Shown: positions 29,002-38,254, counted from the first letter of the stretch. The stretch is DNA of 64,000 nucleotides from Paraburkholderia polaris (GCF_012927345.1 NZ_JABBGJ010000021.1:93954-157953), one strand, 5' to 3'. Numbers and translations are program-made. The notes: generated by a model not told the origin, from the letters alone.

Positions 29002-30237
29002 ATGAAAAACCAGCCAACAGCCGATGTAATCGAGCAGGTCAAAGATATCCCCATTTATCAACAATCGATAGCGGAAAGATTTTTCCCTATTCTGGAAAAA
29101 CCAGCAATCGCGCTGGACTTCCCTGACAACTGGATGACGCCGCGCCTCGCCGCCGCGCTTGAGACAGGCAAAGCCGAGTTCGTTCTTTCGACCGGCACTC
29201 ATCACGCAAGGATGCAGATCATCCGCCCTCCTTACTTTCTACTGAACTCGTACTACCAGCTTTGGAGCGAACATCCCGACATCCGGTTCACGTGGCAGCA
29301 ACAGTGTCAGCGTGTATCGCTTACTACGGTGCTGGCAACCGAGCATGTGGCGCGAGTGAACGCGCGCAAATATGGCAGACGCACGGCTGAAATGGTCTCA
29401 CCTGCCATGCGGCGACTCGACGCGCGCACTTCGTATCTCAATCAGAAGCTCGATCCGGCATGTTGGGAACGCGCAGATATCGAGCGCATGCTTGACGACA
29501 TCGAAGCTGCCCAGCATTTCCATCCCCATGGGTTTTATCATCTGGATTGTTCCAGCTACCACCTGGCGCATTTCGTCATGAAGGTCTCGTTATACGGACT
29601 TGAAAAACGCTTCTCCCACCCCGCCAGCATCATCCACGCTTACGAGTACACTCCGGCAAACGTCAGACGGTTCCTGCTGGAAAATTTCAGTTGCCCGCTC
29701 ATCGATCTCTTCGGCAGCACCGAGCTCGGCTATCTCTACTACAACGATCGGCACGGACGCTACTCGCCGTACCTCGACAAAATGAGCCTGGAACTCGTGC
29801 CGCTTGCCACGAGCGACTCCATCTACAGCCTGATCGTGTCGAGCGTGCGCAATCCGTACATGCCACTGATCCGCTACCGTTCCGGCGATTGCGTCCAGAC
29901 CGCCGACGGCTCGGCGAACCCCGAGAAAATCGTCCGGTTTTGCGGCCGCGAAAAGGAAATGCTGCGCGCTTCGCAGCGCATTGTTTCGCAAGCCGATTTC
30001 GACGATCTCATCAGCGCCGCTTCGCCCAATATCTTCGTCTATCAGTTGCGCCCGGAGGAGAAATGGCAAGCCGGCCTGCATTACACGACGTTCGATGGCG
30101 CCCCACTCCTGCCGCAGGAAGCCGCTGATTTGCAAAGGCGCATTCAGGAAGCGACGGGGCTGGATTGCGCGCTCTCGCACCGCACGCATATCGCCATCGG
30201 CAAGTCGGGTAAATACGCCTGGCTCGCGAGAACTTAA
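29002..30237 (+). CDS. PaaK-like adenylate-forming enzyme
   Basis: 411 residues from the ATG at 29002, which has GGAG five bases upstream; a GTG at 28996 is also in frame. Motifs of the ANL superfamily, closest to phenylacetate-CoA ligase and LuxE-like proteins: a phosphate loop LSTGTHHARMQI (near 62-73), IDLFGSTELGYLYY (near 234-247), PLIRYRSGDC (near 288-297), a CGREKEML hinge (near 314-321) and a C-terminal GKSGKYAWL that could hold the catalytic lysine. Such enzymes activate a carboxylate as an AMP-ester and pass it to a thiol. Placed directly after a four-cysteine peptide, it may acylate or otherwise activate that peptide; this is inference. No acyl carrier gene is nearby, and it is too divergent for me to assign a substrate. 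Confidence 0.75.
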   Translation: MKNQPTADVIEQVKDIPIYQQSIAERFFPILEKPAIALDFPDNWMTPRLAAALETGKAEFVLSTGTHHARMQIIRPPYFLLNSYYQLWSEHPDIRFTWQQQCQRVSLTTVLATEHVARVNARKYGRRTAEMVSPAMRRLDARTSYLNQKLDPACWERADIERMLDDIEAAQHFHPHGFYHLDCSSYHLAHFVMKVSLYGLEKRFSHPASIIHAYEYTPANVRRFLLENFSCPLIDLFGSTELGYLYYNDRHGRYSPYLDKMSLELVPLATSDSIYSLIVSSVRNPYMPLIRYRSGDCVQTADGSANPEKIVRFCGREKEMLRASQRIVSQADFDDLISAASPNIFVYQLRPEEKWQAGLHYTTFDGAPLLPQEAADLQRRIQEATGLDCALSHRTHIAIGKSGKYAWLART

Positions 30238-30284
30238 GGGCCCCCCAACAAGTTCCAACCCATTCCCCGCAACGAGGAAAACGC

Positions 30285-30797
30285 ATGCATTCCACGCTTT
30301 CTGCTCCCGCCGTCGATGCAAAGATATTGCTCGGCCACGATCTCCATTCGGAAGTAATCCTATATTTCATCAAATGCACCGGGTCGTCGTCGGACTACGT
30401 GGAGCGACAACTCACGGAATGCCTGCGCTATCTTTATCTGGTCTCGAAGCACCGGGATCGACTGAGTGGCCTTTTCCTGCCCGTCGAGCAACAGATCGAC
30501 GAAATCTGGCATTACCTCATTCTCCAGACACGCGAATATCGGACGCTCTGTGAAGAACGTTTGCCCGGAGGCTTCTTTATCGAGCACCGCAGCTGCCCTT
30601 ACGCGACCTATCAGCAGGAGCCGAGCCGTGAGCAACTGATCGAGCAATCGCTGCGCTGGCTGCCCTTGTATCGGGAATCCTTCGGTCCGTTCGACGAAGG
30701 CGCGCTGCCGCACTGGACCATGCCTCGTTTTCTCCGCGACGAAATGGGCCTCTCGTTGTCGGACATCGCGCAGCTCGAAGATCCCGAGGCTGCCTGA
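30285..30797 (+). CDS. Small GRDP-like protein in the GCIS peptide locus
   Basis: 170 residues, soluble, no signal peptide. The core IDEIWHYLILQTREYRTLC (near 71-89) followed by EHRSCPY (100-106) resembles the DxxWHxHxLxTxxYxxFC pattern of the glycine-rich-domain-protein-like (GRDP, DUF1399-type) family, a group of unknown biochemical function. D72, W75, H76, Y85, C89 and H101 are the residues to watch as a possible metal or active site. GAGGA precedes the ATG by six bases. It stands between the PaaK-like gene (47 bases upstream) and the exporter (11 bases downstream), so it is probably a partner in making the peptide product. Confidence 0.55.
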   Translation: MHSTLSAPAVDAKILLGHDLHSEVILYFIKCTGSSSDYVERQLTECLRYLYLVSKHRDRLSGLFLPVEQQIDEIWHYLILQTREYRTLCEERLPGGFFIEHRSCPYATYQQEPSREQLIEQSLRWLPLYRESFGPFDEGALPHWTMPRFLRDEMGLSLSDIAQLEDPEAA

Positions 30798-30808
30798 GAG
30801 CTGACGCC

Positions 30809-32278
30809 ATGACAGGCTACCGAGACTCTGAGTGCCTGGGGAGCGGGCGTGATCGATTGTCCACAAGCCCGCTTGCCCTTGCCGTCATCCTGGCCTGCCA
30901 GTTGATGGTGGTCCTCGACGGGACCGTGACATACGCGGCACTGCCGAAACTTCGGGCAGACCTTGGGCTTGCGCGTGCGGATCTGTCCTGGGTGCAGAAC
31001 GCCTATATGCTGACTTTCGGCGGTTTCATGCTGCTGGGCGCTCGCACCGGCGACATTCTGGGACACCGCCGCGTCTTTCTGGCCGCCAGTGCGGCGTTTG
31101 TCCTGGCGTCGTCTGCTGGCGGGCTGACTCAATCCATCCAGGGGCTGCTCGTCGCGCGTGGCTTGCAAGGCATCGCCGCCGCCTTTGCCGCGCCTTCCGC
31201 GCTCGCGCTGCTCATGTTGCTCTTTCCGGAAGGCGTGGCGCGTGTGCGTGCCATCAGCCTCTACACAGCGGTATCCGGCGGCGGTAGCGCAGCGGGGCTG
31301 GTACTCGGCGGCATACTGACCGATGTCGGCTCATGGCGCTGGGTACTGTTCATCAATGTGCCCATCGGCGCACTCTTGCTGATGCTCGGGCCGCGATGCC
31401 TGCCTGAAGCGCCGCGCAACGGCGGTCACTTCGACGTCATGGGCGCGTTGACCATTACCCTTGGCACAAGCCTTCTGGTGTACGGGCTCGTACGTTGTGT
31501 GCCTGACGGTGCTGAACACCCGGGCGTCGTGGCGCCGCTCATCGCAGCGGGCCTACTGCTCACGGCCTTCGTTCACATCGAGAAGCGGGCTCGGCAACCG
31601 ATTACACCGCTCTCGCTCTTCGTGAACGCGCAACGCTTAGGCGCCTATGCCGGCAGGATGCTGCTGATTGGCGGCATGCTGGGGACCTTCTTTTTCCTGA
31701 TCCAGTATGTGCAGGAGGTTCTCAAGTTCAGCGCGTTCCGCGCGGGCCTCGCCTTCCTGCCGCTATCGGTTACGCAATTTCTGATGGTGATGGTTGGCGT
31801 GCCACGGCTTATGCCGCGGCTAGGCGGGAAAGGTCTGCTGACGGGAGGACTGCTGATCGCAGCGAGCGGCATGGTGTGCCTGAGCAGGGTCAGTGCCGAC
31901 ACCGAGTTTTTTGCCGACCTGGCGTTGCCCATCGTGATGTTGGGGATCGGCACCGGCGCGGCGCTCGTGCCGCTTACAACGGCCGGCATCGCCGGCGTGG
32001 CACCGCGCGATGCCGGTGCAGCTTCCGGTTTGATCAACGCGACGCACTATATCGGCGGTGCGATGGGGACGGCGGTTGTCGTCTTCGTTGTCGATCTGAC
32101 GCTTGGCCGTGCCGCTTTAGCACGTGGGTCCACCGGTTCGACTTTGGAACTGAAGGCCAAAACCGAACTCACCCATGCTCTGTCGGTTTCGGCTGCCACG
32201 TCTGCGGCGTTCTTCGTACTAGCGCTACTCATCGTGCTTGTCACGATGCGCCGCCCGCGCTCGCTGCCAGCGGAATAA
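30809..32278 (+). CDS. MFS transporter, DHA2 (14-helix) family, probable exporter
   Basis: 489 residues with about 14 hydrophobic segments. DHA2 drug-efflux hallmarks are LDGTVTYAALPKLRADL in helix 1, the loop GARTGDILGHRRVFL between helices 2 and 3, and SGGGSAAGLVLGGILTD in helix 5. It starts 11 bases after the GRDP-like gene, so it is the last gene of the peptide locus and the natural candidate to export the finished product or give self-protection. In this family the substrate is usually a small amphipathic molecule, which would suit a short cleaved peptide. It converges with metZ, leaving 50 bases that contain a short GC hairpin without a T-run. Confidence 0.85.
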   Translation: MTGYRDSECLGSGRDRLSTSPLALAVILACQLMVVLDGTVTYAALPKLRADLGLARADLSWVQNAYMLTFGGFMLLGARTGDILGHRRVFLAASAAFVLASSAGGLTQSIQGLLVARGLQGIAAAFAAPSALALLMLLFPEGVARVRAISLYTAVSGGGSAAGLVLGGILTDVGSWRWVLFINVPIGALLLMLGPRCLPEAPRNGGHFDVMGALTITLGTSLLVYGLVRCVPDGAEHPGVVAPLIAAGLLLTAFVHIEKRARQPITPLSLFVNAQRLGAYAGRMLLIGGMLGTFFFLIQYVQEVLKFSAFRAGLAFLPLSVTQFLMVMVGVPRLMPRLGGKGLLTGGLLIAASGMVCLSRVSADTEFFADLALPIVMLGIGTGAALVPLTTAGIAGVAPRDAGAASGLINATHYIGGAMGTAVVVFVVDLTLGRAALARGSTGSTLELKAKTELTHALSVSAATSAAFFVLALLIVLVTMRRPRSLPAE

Positions 32279-32328
32279 GCGGTCGGGCGGCGGCGTGGTC
32301 CTCGGACCGGCCGCCACCTCTCTACGGT

Positions 32329-33519
32329 TTAATCCGCCAGACCGCGCTCCAGATCGCCGCGGATATCGCCGGCGTTTTCCAGACCCACGGCCAAACGGAT
32401 CAAGCCTTCGCTGATACCCGCCGCCGCACGCGCCTCCGGCGTCACGCGACCGTGCGTGGTCGTAGCCGGATGCGTGATGGTGGTACGCGTATCGCCGAGG
32501 TTGCCGGTGATCGAGCAGATCTTCGTGCTGTCGATCACGCGCCAGGCATTCGCGCGCATCTGCTCAGGCGTATCGCCCTTCAGCTCAAACGACAGGATCG
32601 CGCCGCCCGCCTTTTGCTGACGCATGGCCAGCGCGTGCTGCGGATGCGATTCGAGCCCCGGATAGAACACGCGGTTCACCGCCGGATGCGTTTCCAGCCA
32701 GCGCGCGATTTCGAGGGCATTCGCCGACTGTTTTTCGACACGCAGCGACAGCGTTTCCATGCCCTTGAGCAGCACCCACGCATTGAACGCGGACAGCGTC
32801 GGCCCGGCACTACGCACGAACGGGAACACCTTTTCCATGATGAACTGCTTCGAGCCGACCAGCGCGCCGCCGAGCACGCGGCCCTGGCCGTCGAGGAACT
32901 TGGTGGCCGAATGCATCACGACGTCCGCGCCGAGCTTCAGCGGCTGTTGCAACGCCGGGCTACAGAAGCAATTGTCGACCACGAATATCGCATTGGCCGC
33001 CTTCGCGATCTTGCTGATCGCTGCGATATCGGCGACTTCGGTCAGCGGATTCGAAGGCGTTTCGAGGAAGAACATCTTAGTCTCCGGGCGCACGGCGTTT
33101 TTCCATGCGTCCAGATCGGTCGGATCGACGAAGGTCGTCGTGATGCCGAACTTGCTGAAGATCTGCGAGAACATGCCGAGCGTCGAACCGAACAGCGCCT
33201 GCGAGCTGACCAGATGGTCGCCGGCCTGCAATGTCGACATCACCACCGACATGATCGCGGCCATCCCCGAAGCCGTGGCCATGCACGCTTCGCCGCCTTC
33301 GAGCGCGGCCAGACGGTCCTGGAACATCGAGACAGTCGGGTTCGTGAAGCGCGAGTAGGTGTAGTTGTCTTCGGAATTCTTGAATTTTTCGGCGGCGTCC
33401 GCGGCACTCGCGAAGACGAAGCTCGAGGTCAGGAAAATCGCTTCCGAATGTTCGTTGAAGTCGCTGCGCACTGTGCCCGAGCGGACTGCCAGCGTATCGA
33501 AGTTCAGGGAGTCGTCCAT
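32329..33519 (-). CDS. metZ: O-succinylhomoserine sulfhydrylase
   Basis: 396 residues from the ATG at 33519; the frame is open to a TTG at 33537. It is a PLP enzyme of the Cys/Met-metabolism family that makes homocysteine from O-succinylhomoserine and sulfide. Landmarks are YSRFTNPTVSMFQDRLAALEGGE, the fold residues around FLETPSNPLTEVADI, and the PLP lysine in MHSATKFLDGQGRVLGG. MetZ is favoured over MetB or MetC by this gene's regular position downstream of purF in Burkholderia. Confidence 0.88.
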   Translation of the reverse strand: MDDSLNFDTLAVRSGTVRSDFNEHSEAIFLTSSFVFASAADAAEKFKNSEDNYTYSRFTNPTVSMFQDRLAALEGGEACMATASGMAAIMSVVMSTLQAGDHLVSSQALFGSTLGMFSQIFSKFGITTTFVDPTDLDAWKNAVRPETKMFFLETPSNPLTEVADIAAISKIAKAANAIFVVDNCFCSPALQQPLKLGADVVMHSATKFLDGQGRVLGGALVGSKQFIMEKVFPFVRSAGPTLSAFNAWVLLKGMETLSLRVEKQSANALEIARWLETHPAVNRVFYPGLESHPQHALAMRQQKAGGAILSFELKGDTPEQMRANAWRVIDSTKICSITGNLGDTRTTITHPATTTHGRVTPEARAAAGISEGLIRLAVGLENAGDIRGDLERGLAD

Positions 33520-33604
33520 GTTAGTTCTGGTTTCCAATGTTCCATGGCTGGGTTCAACGTCAACGGCTCACGGGAAAGGAGCGCATCACGCCAAACGGCA
33601 GCAA

Positions 33605-33641
33605 CAAAAAAGCCCGCTTTTGCGTCGGCATAAGCGGGCTT
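33605..33641 (-). terminator. Rho-independent terminator after purF
   Basis: On the minus strand, AAGCCCGCTT (33641-33632) pairs perfectly with AAGCGGGCTT (33619-33610) round a 12-base loop and is followed by a run of T (A at 33606-33611 on the plus strand). It lies between the purF stop and the metZ start, so it ends purF transcripts, or acts as an attenuator in the metZ leader. Confidence 0.8.
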
Positions 33642-33815
33642 CATGTGCGGGGGAAAGCTGGAGCGGAGGCGGATGACTGCGGCTTTTCCACCATTCGCTT
33701 TAGCTGTTTTGGGTTGCCCCGCGTCCGCAAGCTGAGATCAAATCGACGCAAGCCATCATGCTAACACGCTCGCGGCGTGGCGTGCAGCGGGCCACGCCGG
33801 TCGCGGGGTTGCTCA

Positions 33816-35363
33816 TCAACCCACCGACAACTGCAGATGCAACTGCGAACGCGCCGGGCCGCCGTCGGCCGCTTCGCTCGCGGCGTCGCGGTCCGATTGC
33901 GAGGACGGTGCGAGACGCGCGGTTTCAATGCGGTCGAGGTACTCGGTGGTCACATCGCCCGTCACGTAGTTGCCGTCGAAGCAGGAGGCTTCGAATTCCT
34001 TCAGCGCCGGGTTGATATCGCGCACGGCCTGCTTCAGGGCGTCGACGTCCTGATAAACGAGATAGTCCGCGCCGATCATGCGCGCGACTTCATCGTCCGT
34101 GCGGCCATGTGCGACGAGTTCACCGCGCGTGGGCATATCGATACCGTAGACGTTCGGGTACTTCACCGGCGGCGCCGCCGAAGCGAAGATCACCTTGTTC
34201 GCGCCGGCATCGCGTGCCATCTGCACGATTTCGTGCGAGGTGGTGCCGCGCACGATCGAATCGTCGACGATCAGCACGTTCTTGCCCTTGAACTCGATGC
34301 CCATTGCGTTCAGCTTCTGGCGCACGGACTTCTTGCGCATCGCCTGGCCCGGCATGATGAAGGTGCGGCCGACATAACGGTTCTTGAAGAAGCCTTCGCG
34401 ATACTCAACGCCCAGTTTCTTCGCAACTTGCATCGCGGCCGGACGGGACGAATCGGGAATCGGCATCACGACGTCGATTGGGACGTCGGGCAATTCGCGC
34501 TTGATCTTCTCGGCGAGGTAGTCGCCCATGCGCAGACGCACGTTGTAGACCGGCACGCCGTCGAGCACCGAGTCCGGACGCGCGAGGTACACGAGTTCGA
34601 AAATACACGGGTTCAGGCTCGGATTCGTCGCGCATTGCTGCGAGTGCAAATTGCCTTCGAGGTCGATGAAAATGGCTTCGCCCGGCGCAATGTCGCGCAC
34701 AAATTCGAAACCGATACCTTCAATCGCGACGGATTCCGACGCCAGGATCCACTCGACGCCTTCGGGCGTTTCCTGCTTGCCGAGGCACAGCGGGCGAATG
34801 CCGAACGGGTCGCGAAAACCGAGCAAACCGTAGCCGGCAATCAGCGACACGATTGCGTACGAACCCCGCACCCGCCGATGCACGCCCGACACCGCCTTGA
34901 ACAGCGCGGCCGGATCGAGTTGCAGGCTCGAACTGGACAGCTGCAATTCGTGCGCGAGCACGTTGAGCATCACTTCGGTGTCGGAGTTGGTGTTGATATG
35001 GCGGCGATCGATGCGGAACATCTCATCTTTCAGCTGCTGCCAGTTGGTCAGATTGCCGTTGTGCGCGAGGATGATGCCGAACGGCGCGTTCACGTAGAAC
35101 GGCTGGGCTTCTTCTTCGCTCGATGCAGAACCGGCGGTCGGGTAACGGACCTGGCCGATACCGGTGGTGCCGGGCAGGCTACGCATGTTGCGCGTGCGGA
35201 ACACGTCGCGCACCATGCCGTTAGCCTTGTGCATGTGGAAGTTGCTGCCGTTCGCTGTCGCGATGCCGGCGGCGTCCTGACCGCGGTGCTGCAGCAGCAG
35301 CAGGCTGTCATAGATCAGCTGATTGACCGGAGAGTGGGAAACTACGCCTACGATGCCGCACAT
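33816..35363 (-). CDS. purF: Amidophosphoribosyltransferase
   Basis: 515 residues. First committed step of purine synthesis: it makes phosphoribosylamine from PRPP and glutamine. The start at 35363 is fixed by the sequence MCGIVGVV, in which the cysteine becomes the N-terminal nucleophile of the glutaminase domain, with AAGGA seven bases before. The PRPP-binding motif VLIVDDSIVRGTTSHE marks the transferase domain. The last 40 residues are an Ala/Ser-rich tail. It follows cvpA by about 130 bases, the classic cvpA-purF order. Confidence 0.96.
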   Translation of the reverse strand: MCGIVGVVSHSPVNQLIYDSLLLLQHRGQDAAGIATANGSNFHMHKANGMVRDVFRTRNMRSLPGTTGIGQVRYPTAGSASSEEEAQPFYVNAPFGIILAHNGNLTNWQQLKDEMFRIDRRHINTNSDTEVMLNVLAHELQLSSSSLQLDPAALFKAVSGVHRRVRGSYAIVSLIAGYGLLGFRDPFGIRPLCLGKQETPEGVEWILASESVAIEGIGFEFVRDIAPGEAIFIDLEGNLHSQQCATNPSLNPCIFELVYLARPDSVLDGVPVYNVRLRMGDYLAEKIKRELPDVPIDVVMPIPDSSRPAAMQVAKKLGVEYREGFFKNRYVGRTFIMPGQAMRKKSVRQKLNAMGIEFKGKNVLIVDDSIVRGTTSHEIVQMARDAGANKVIFASAAPPVKYPNVYGIDMPTRGELVAHGRTDDEVARMIGADYLVYQDVDALKQAVRDINPALKEFEASCFDGNYVTGDVTTEYLDRIETARLAPSSQSDRDAASEAADGGPARSQLHLQLSVG

Positions 35364-35497
35364 GGCATGTCCTTCAAAGGTACGAAATTCGTAACGGCGG
35401 CCGGTGCCTGCAATGCTGCGCGAGGGTACGCGACTACGTAGAGGCAACCGGATTGCGCCGGAGTCCTGCTGCGTTCCTTTAACCGTTCACCTGATCG

Positions 35498-35992
35498 TCA
35501 CACGCGGACGTAGGCAGCGAGCGTCTCGGGAAGCAGCGGTTTCATTACGTGCACGCCCTCAACCGCATAGGGTCGAAGCAAGGCGTTGCGCCAGAATTCC
35601 TGTTGGGGCAGTTCGGTCAAGCCTGCAAGGGCGACCAGAATCAGCACCAGAATGACCCCGCGTACGAGGCCGAACATCAAACCGAGCGAGCGGTCCACGC
35701 CGCTCAAGCCGGTTGCCTGCACAAGGCGGCTTAGCAACGCGTTCAGTACGCTTGCCACCAGCACCACGCCGATCACCACCAGCGCGAACGCCAGGAGCCA
35801 CTGGGTCAGCGCGCCGCCCGGCCACGTGGCAGGGATAAACGGCACAACATAACCGACAAAGTGGCAAGCAATGAAAAACGCCGCGATCCAGCCGATCAGC
35901 CCGAATATCTCAGACAAAAAGCCGCGCCATGTGCCGCGCAAGGCCGACAAACCGATCACCGCCATTACAGCGTAGTCGAAGGCAGTGAACAT
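35498..35992 (-). CDS. cvpA: CvpA family membrane protein
   Basis: 164 residues, four hydrophobic segments, opening with FTAFDYAVMAVIGLSALRG and GLIGWIAAFFIACHFVGY as in CvpA, a small inner-membrane protein needed for colicin V production and linked to purF expression in Escherichia coli. The ATG at 35992 is chosen because it starts the conserved sequence and lies eight bases after the stop of the preceding SPOR gene. The conserved GVDRSLGLMFGLVRGVILVLIL is present. Confidence 0.93.
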   Translation of the reverse strand: MFTAFDYAVMAVIGLSALRGTWRGFLSEIFGLIGWIAAFFIACHFVGYVVPFIPATWPGGALTQWLLAFALVVIGVVLVASVLNALLSRLVQATGLSGVDRSLGLMFGLVRGVILVLILVALAGLTELPQQEFWRNALLRPYAVEGVHVMKPLLPETLAAYVRV

Positions 35993-35999
35993 CGCTCGC

Positions 36000-36914
36000 T
36001 TACTGTGCAGCGCCGCTGTTCGCACCCGACGTCAAGCCGGCCTCACGAACCTTCGCAATCGCGGCGGTCGCCGCTGCACGGTCGGCGAACGGGCCGGCGC
36101 GCAATAACGTGAGCGTCGAGCCGTCGGCCTGCTTCCGATGTTCGGTATATGCGGGCACACCGGCTGTTTTCAACTTGGCGGCCCAACTACGCGCGTTGGC
36201 GTCGTTCGCAAATGCGCCTAGCTGGACGGCGAAACGGCTGCCCGGCGGCGATGCCGGCGTGCCGGAATTCGCGTCCGCACTGGCGGCGGCAGTATTCGTG
36301 TTGTCTTCGCTCGGTGCTGGAGCGTTCGCCACGCTTTGCGTGGCGGGTGTTTTGGCCGGTTTGGCAGGTGTTTGCGCTACAGGCGCTGCAGGTGCCGTAT
36401 TTGCGACGGCGGCGGGCGCTTGCGGTTTCGCAGCCTGCTTGACTGCCGGCGCTGGGTTCGTCGCCGTGCTCTGCGGTTTACCGGCGGCGGACTGGCCTTG
36501 CGTGGCTGCCGTTGTCGGCGCAAGGCCGGAAGCGGCAAGTGCCGCGTCAGGCGCTGGGTTATCCGGTGCGACGCCAGCCTGCGTGTCTTCGTCGGTCTTG
36601 GCGACCTTCGGCGCGGGACGGCTTGGAATGTCGATGGAGATGTCGTCCGTGACGGGCTTCGGATGGGAATCCAGCACCATGGGCAGGATCACCACCGCTG
36701 CGACGACCAGCGCGACCGCGCCGACGAGTCTGCGCCGCGCACGCTGCTTTTCAGGCAACGTAGGGTCGAGCAGCATCGCATCGGCATCCACGGTGCGCTC
36801 CGTGCGGCGGGTTCGCCGCTCCACGCGCTCGCCACGGGCGGCCCGAGTGGAACTGGTGTTTGCGCCGCGCCGGGTGGACGCGTCGTCTTTCTTGCCGAAC
36901 GAGAAAATTCCCAT
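36000..36914 (-). CDS. dedD: SPOR-domain cell-division protein, DedD type
   Basis: 304 residues: a basic cytoplasmic N-terminus, one membrane helix (GAVALVVAAVVILPMVL, near 66-82), a long Ala/Pro/Thr-rich periplasmic linker, and a C-terminal SPOR domain (from RFAVQLGAFANDANARSW) that binds denuded peptidoglycan at the septum. This layout and the position between folC and cvpA match DedD. It ends only seven bases before the cvpA start. Confidence 0.85.
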   Translation of the reverse strand: MGIFSFGKKDDASTRRGANTSSTRAARGERVERRTRRTERTVDADAMLLDPTLPEKQRARRRLVGAVALVVAAVVILPMVLDSHPKPVTDDISIDIPSRPAPKVAKTDEDTQAGVAPDNPAPDAALAASGLAPTTAATQGQSAAGKPQSTATNPAPAVKQAAKPQAPAAVANTAPAAPVAQTPAKPAKTPATQSVANAPAPSEDNTNTAAASADANSGTPASPPGSRFAVQLGAFANDANARSWAAKLKTAGVPAYTEHRKQADGSTLTLLRAGPFADRAAATAAIAKVREAGLTSGANSGAAQ

Positions 36915-36943
36915 GAATCGCTTGGTTCGAGCCTGGCGCCCGT

Positions 36944-38254
36944 TCAGTGTTGCTGCGATTTACGGTAGGCCATTACGCCTGCTACCGTATAGAAACTGCC
37001 GAAAACCACGATTCTATCATTCTCTGACGCTCGTTTTAGCGCGTCTTGGAAAGCCTCTGCCGGTGTTGCGTAGCGCGTCACGCTGCTGTCGTTGCCGTCG
37101 CTCACGCCCTGCTCGCGCAAAGCCGCTTCGAGTTCTTCCGCCGAAGCCGCACGCGGGGTCGGCAGACCAGTCACGCACCAGTGGTCGATTTCGCCCTTCA
37201 GGTGCGAAAGTACACCGGCAATGTCCTTGTCGCGCATCGCGCCGAATACAGCGTACGTGTACGGGAAAAAGCCCATATTGCCGAGGTTTTGCGTCAGCAC
37301 TGCCGCAGCGTGCGGATTGTGTCCGACGTCGAGCACGATAGCCGGCTTGCCGGGCAACACCTGGAAGCGCCCCGGCAGTTCGACGTTAGCGAGGCCGAGC
37401 CGGATGTCCTGCGCCGACACCGGCAAACGGTCGCGCAGCGCTTCAAGACCGGCAAGTGCCGCCGACGTGTTGATCAACTGATTTGCGCCGCGCAACGCCG
37501 GATAGGCGAGCGCGGAACGGCGCATCGTCGGGCCCACGTAGCTCCATTGCTGGCGCTCGCTGCCGGCCTGCCCTTCGTAACGGAAATCGCGGCCGAATAG
37601 CCACAGTTCGGCACCGATCTTCTCGGCGTAGTCGATCAGCGTTTGCGGCGGCACCGGATCGGCGCAGATCGCCGGCTTACCCGGGCGGAAAATGCCGGCT
37701 TTTTCGAAGGCGATTTTCTCGCGCGTGTCGCCGAGATACTCGGTGTGATCGATATCGATGCTGGTGATGATCGCGCAGTCCGCGTCGAGGATGTTGACCG
37801 CGTCGAGGCGGCCACCCAGGCCGACTTCGAAGATCACCGCGTCCAGTCCGCGCGAGGCGAACAGGCTCATGATCGCCAGCGTCGTGAATTCGAAGTAGGT
37901 CAGGGTGACCGGTTCGGCGAGGCTCAGGCGTGCGGCTTCGACGGCTTCGAAATGCGGCAGCAGGTCCGCGTCACTCGCCATTTCGCCGTTCACGCGCGCC
38001 CGCTCGTTGAACGACAGCAGATGCGGCGACGTATGACAGCCAACCGTGAAGCCGGCGCGCAGCAAAATCGATTCGAGGATCGCGCAGGTCGAACCCTTGC
38101 CGTTCGTGCCGCCGACCGTGATGATCGGGCACGCGAACGACAACTGCATCGCGTCACGTACCTGCGTGATACGGCCCAAACCCATGTCGATGCCGACCGG
38201 ATGCGCGGATTCAAGGTGCGTGAGCCACGCGTCGAGGGTGGGGAATGTGGTCAT
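36944..38254 (-). CDS. folC: Bifunctional dihydrofolate/folylpolyglutamate synthase
   Basis: 436 residues from the ATG at 38254, where the family sequence MTTFPTLDAWLTHLE begins; the frame is open further upstream. It adds L-glutamate to dihydropteroate and then to folates in an ATP-dependent Mur-ligase-type reaction. The P-loop TVGGTNGKGSTCAILE, the FEVGLGGRLDAVN segment and DVGHNPHAAAVL in the C-terminal domain are all present. It lies 29 bases before the SPOR gene and 160 after accD, as usual in Burkholderia. Confidence 0.95.
   Translation of the reverse strand: MTTFPTLDAWLTHLESAHPVGIDMGLGRITQVRDAMQLSFACPIITVGGTNGKGSTCAILESILLRAGFTVGCHTSPHLLSFNERARVNGEMASDADLLPHFEAVEAARLSLAEPVTLTYFEFTTLAIMSLFASRGLDAVIFEVGLGGRLDAVNILDADCAIITSIDIDHTEYLGDTREKIAFEKAGIFRPGKPAICADPVPPQTLIDYAEKIGAELWLFGRDFRYEGQAGSERQQWSYVGPTMRRSALAYPALRGANQLINTSAALAGLEALRDRLPVSAQDIRLGLANVELPGRFQVLPGKPAIVLDVGHNPHAAAVLTQNLGNMGFFPYTYAVFGAMRDKDIAGVLSHLKGEIDHWCVTGLPTPRAASAEELEAALREQGVSDGNDSSVTRYATPAEAFQDALKRASENDRIVVFGSFYTVAGVMAYRKSQQH

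Noticed and set aside
33605..33641. Riboswitch before metZ
   Set aside because: A terminator-like hairpin is present, but I found no second pairing or known SAM or SAH aptamer core, so a plain purF terminator is the simpler reading.
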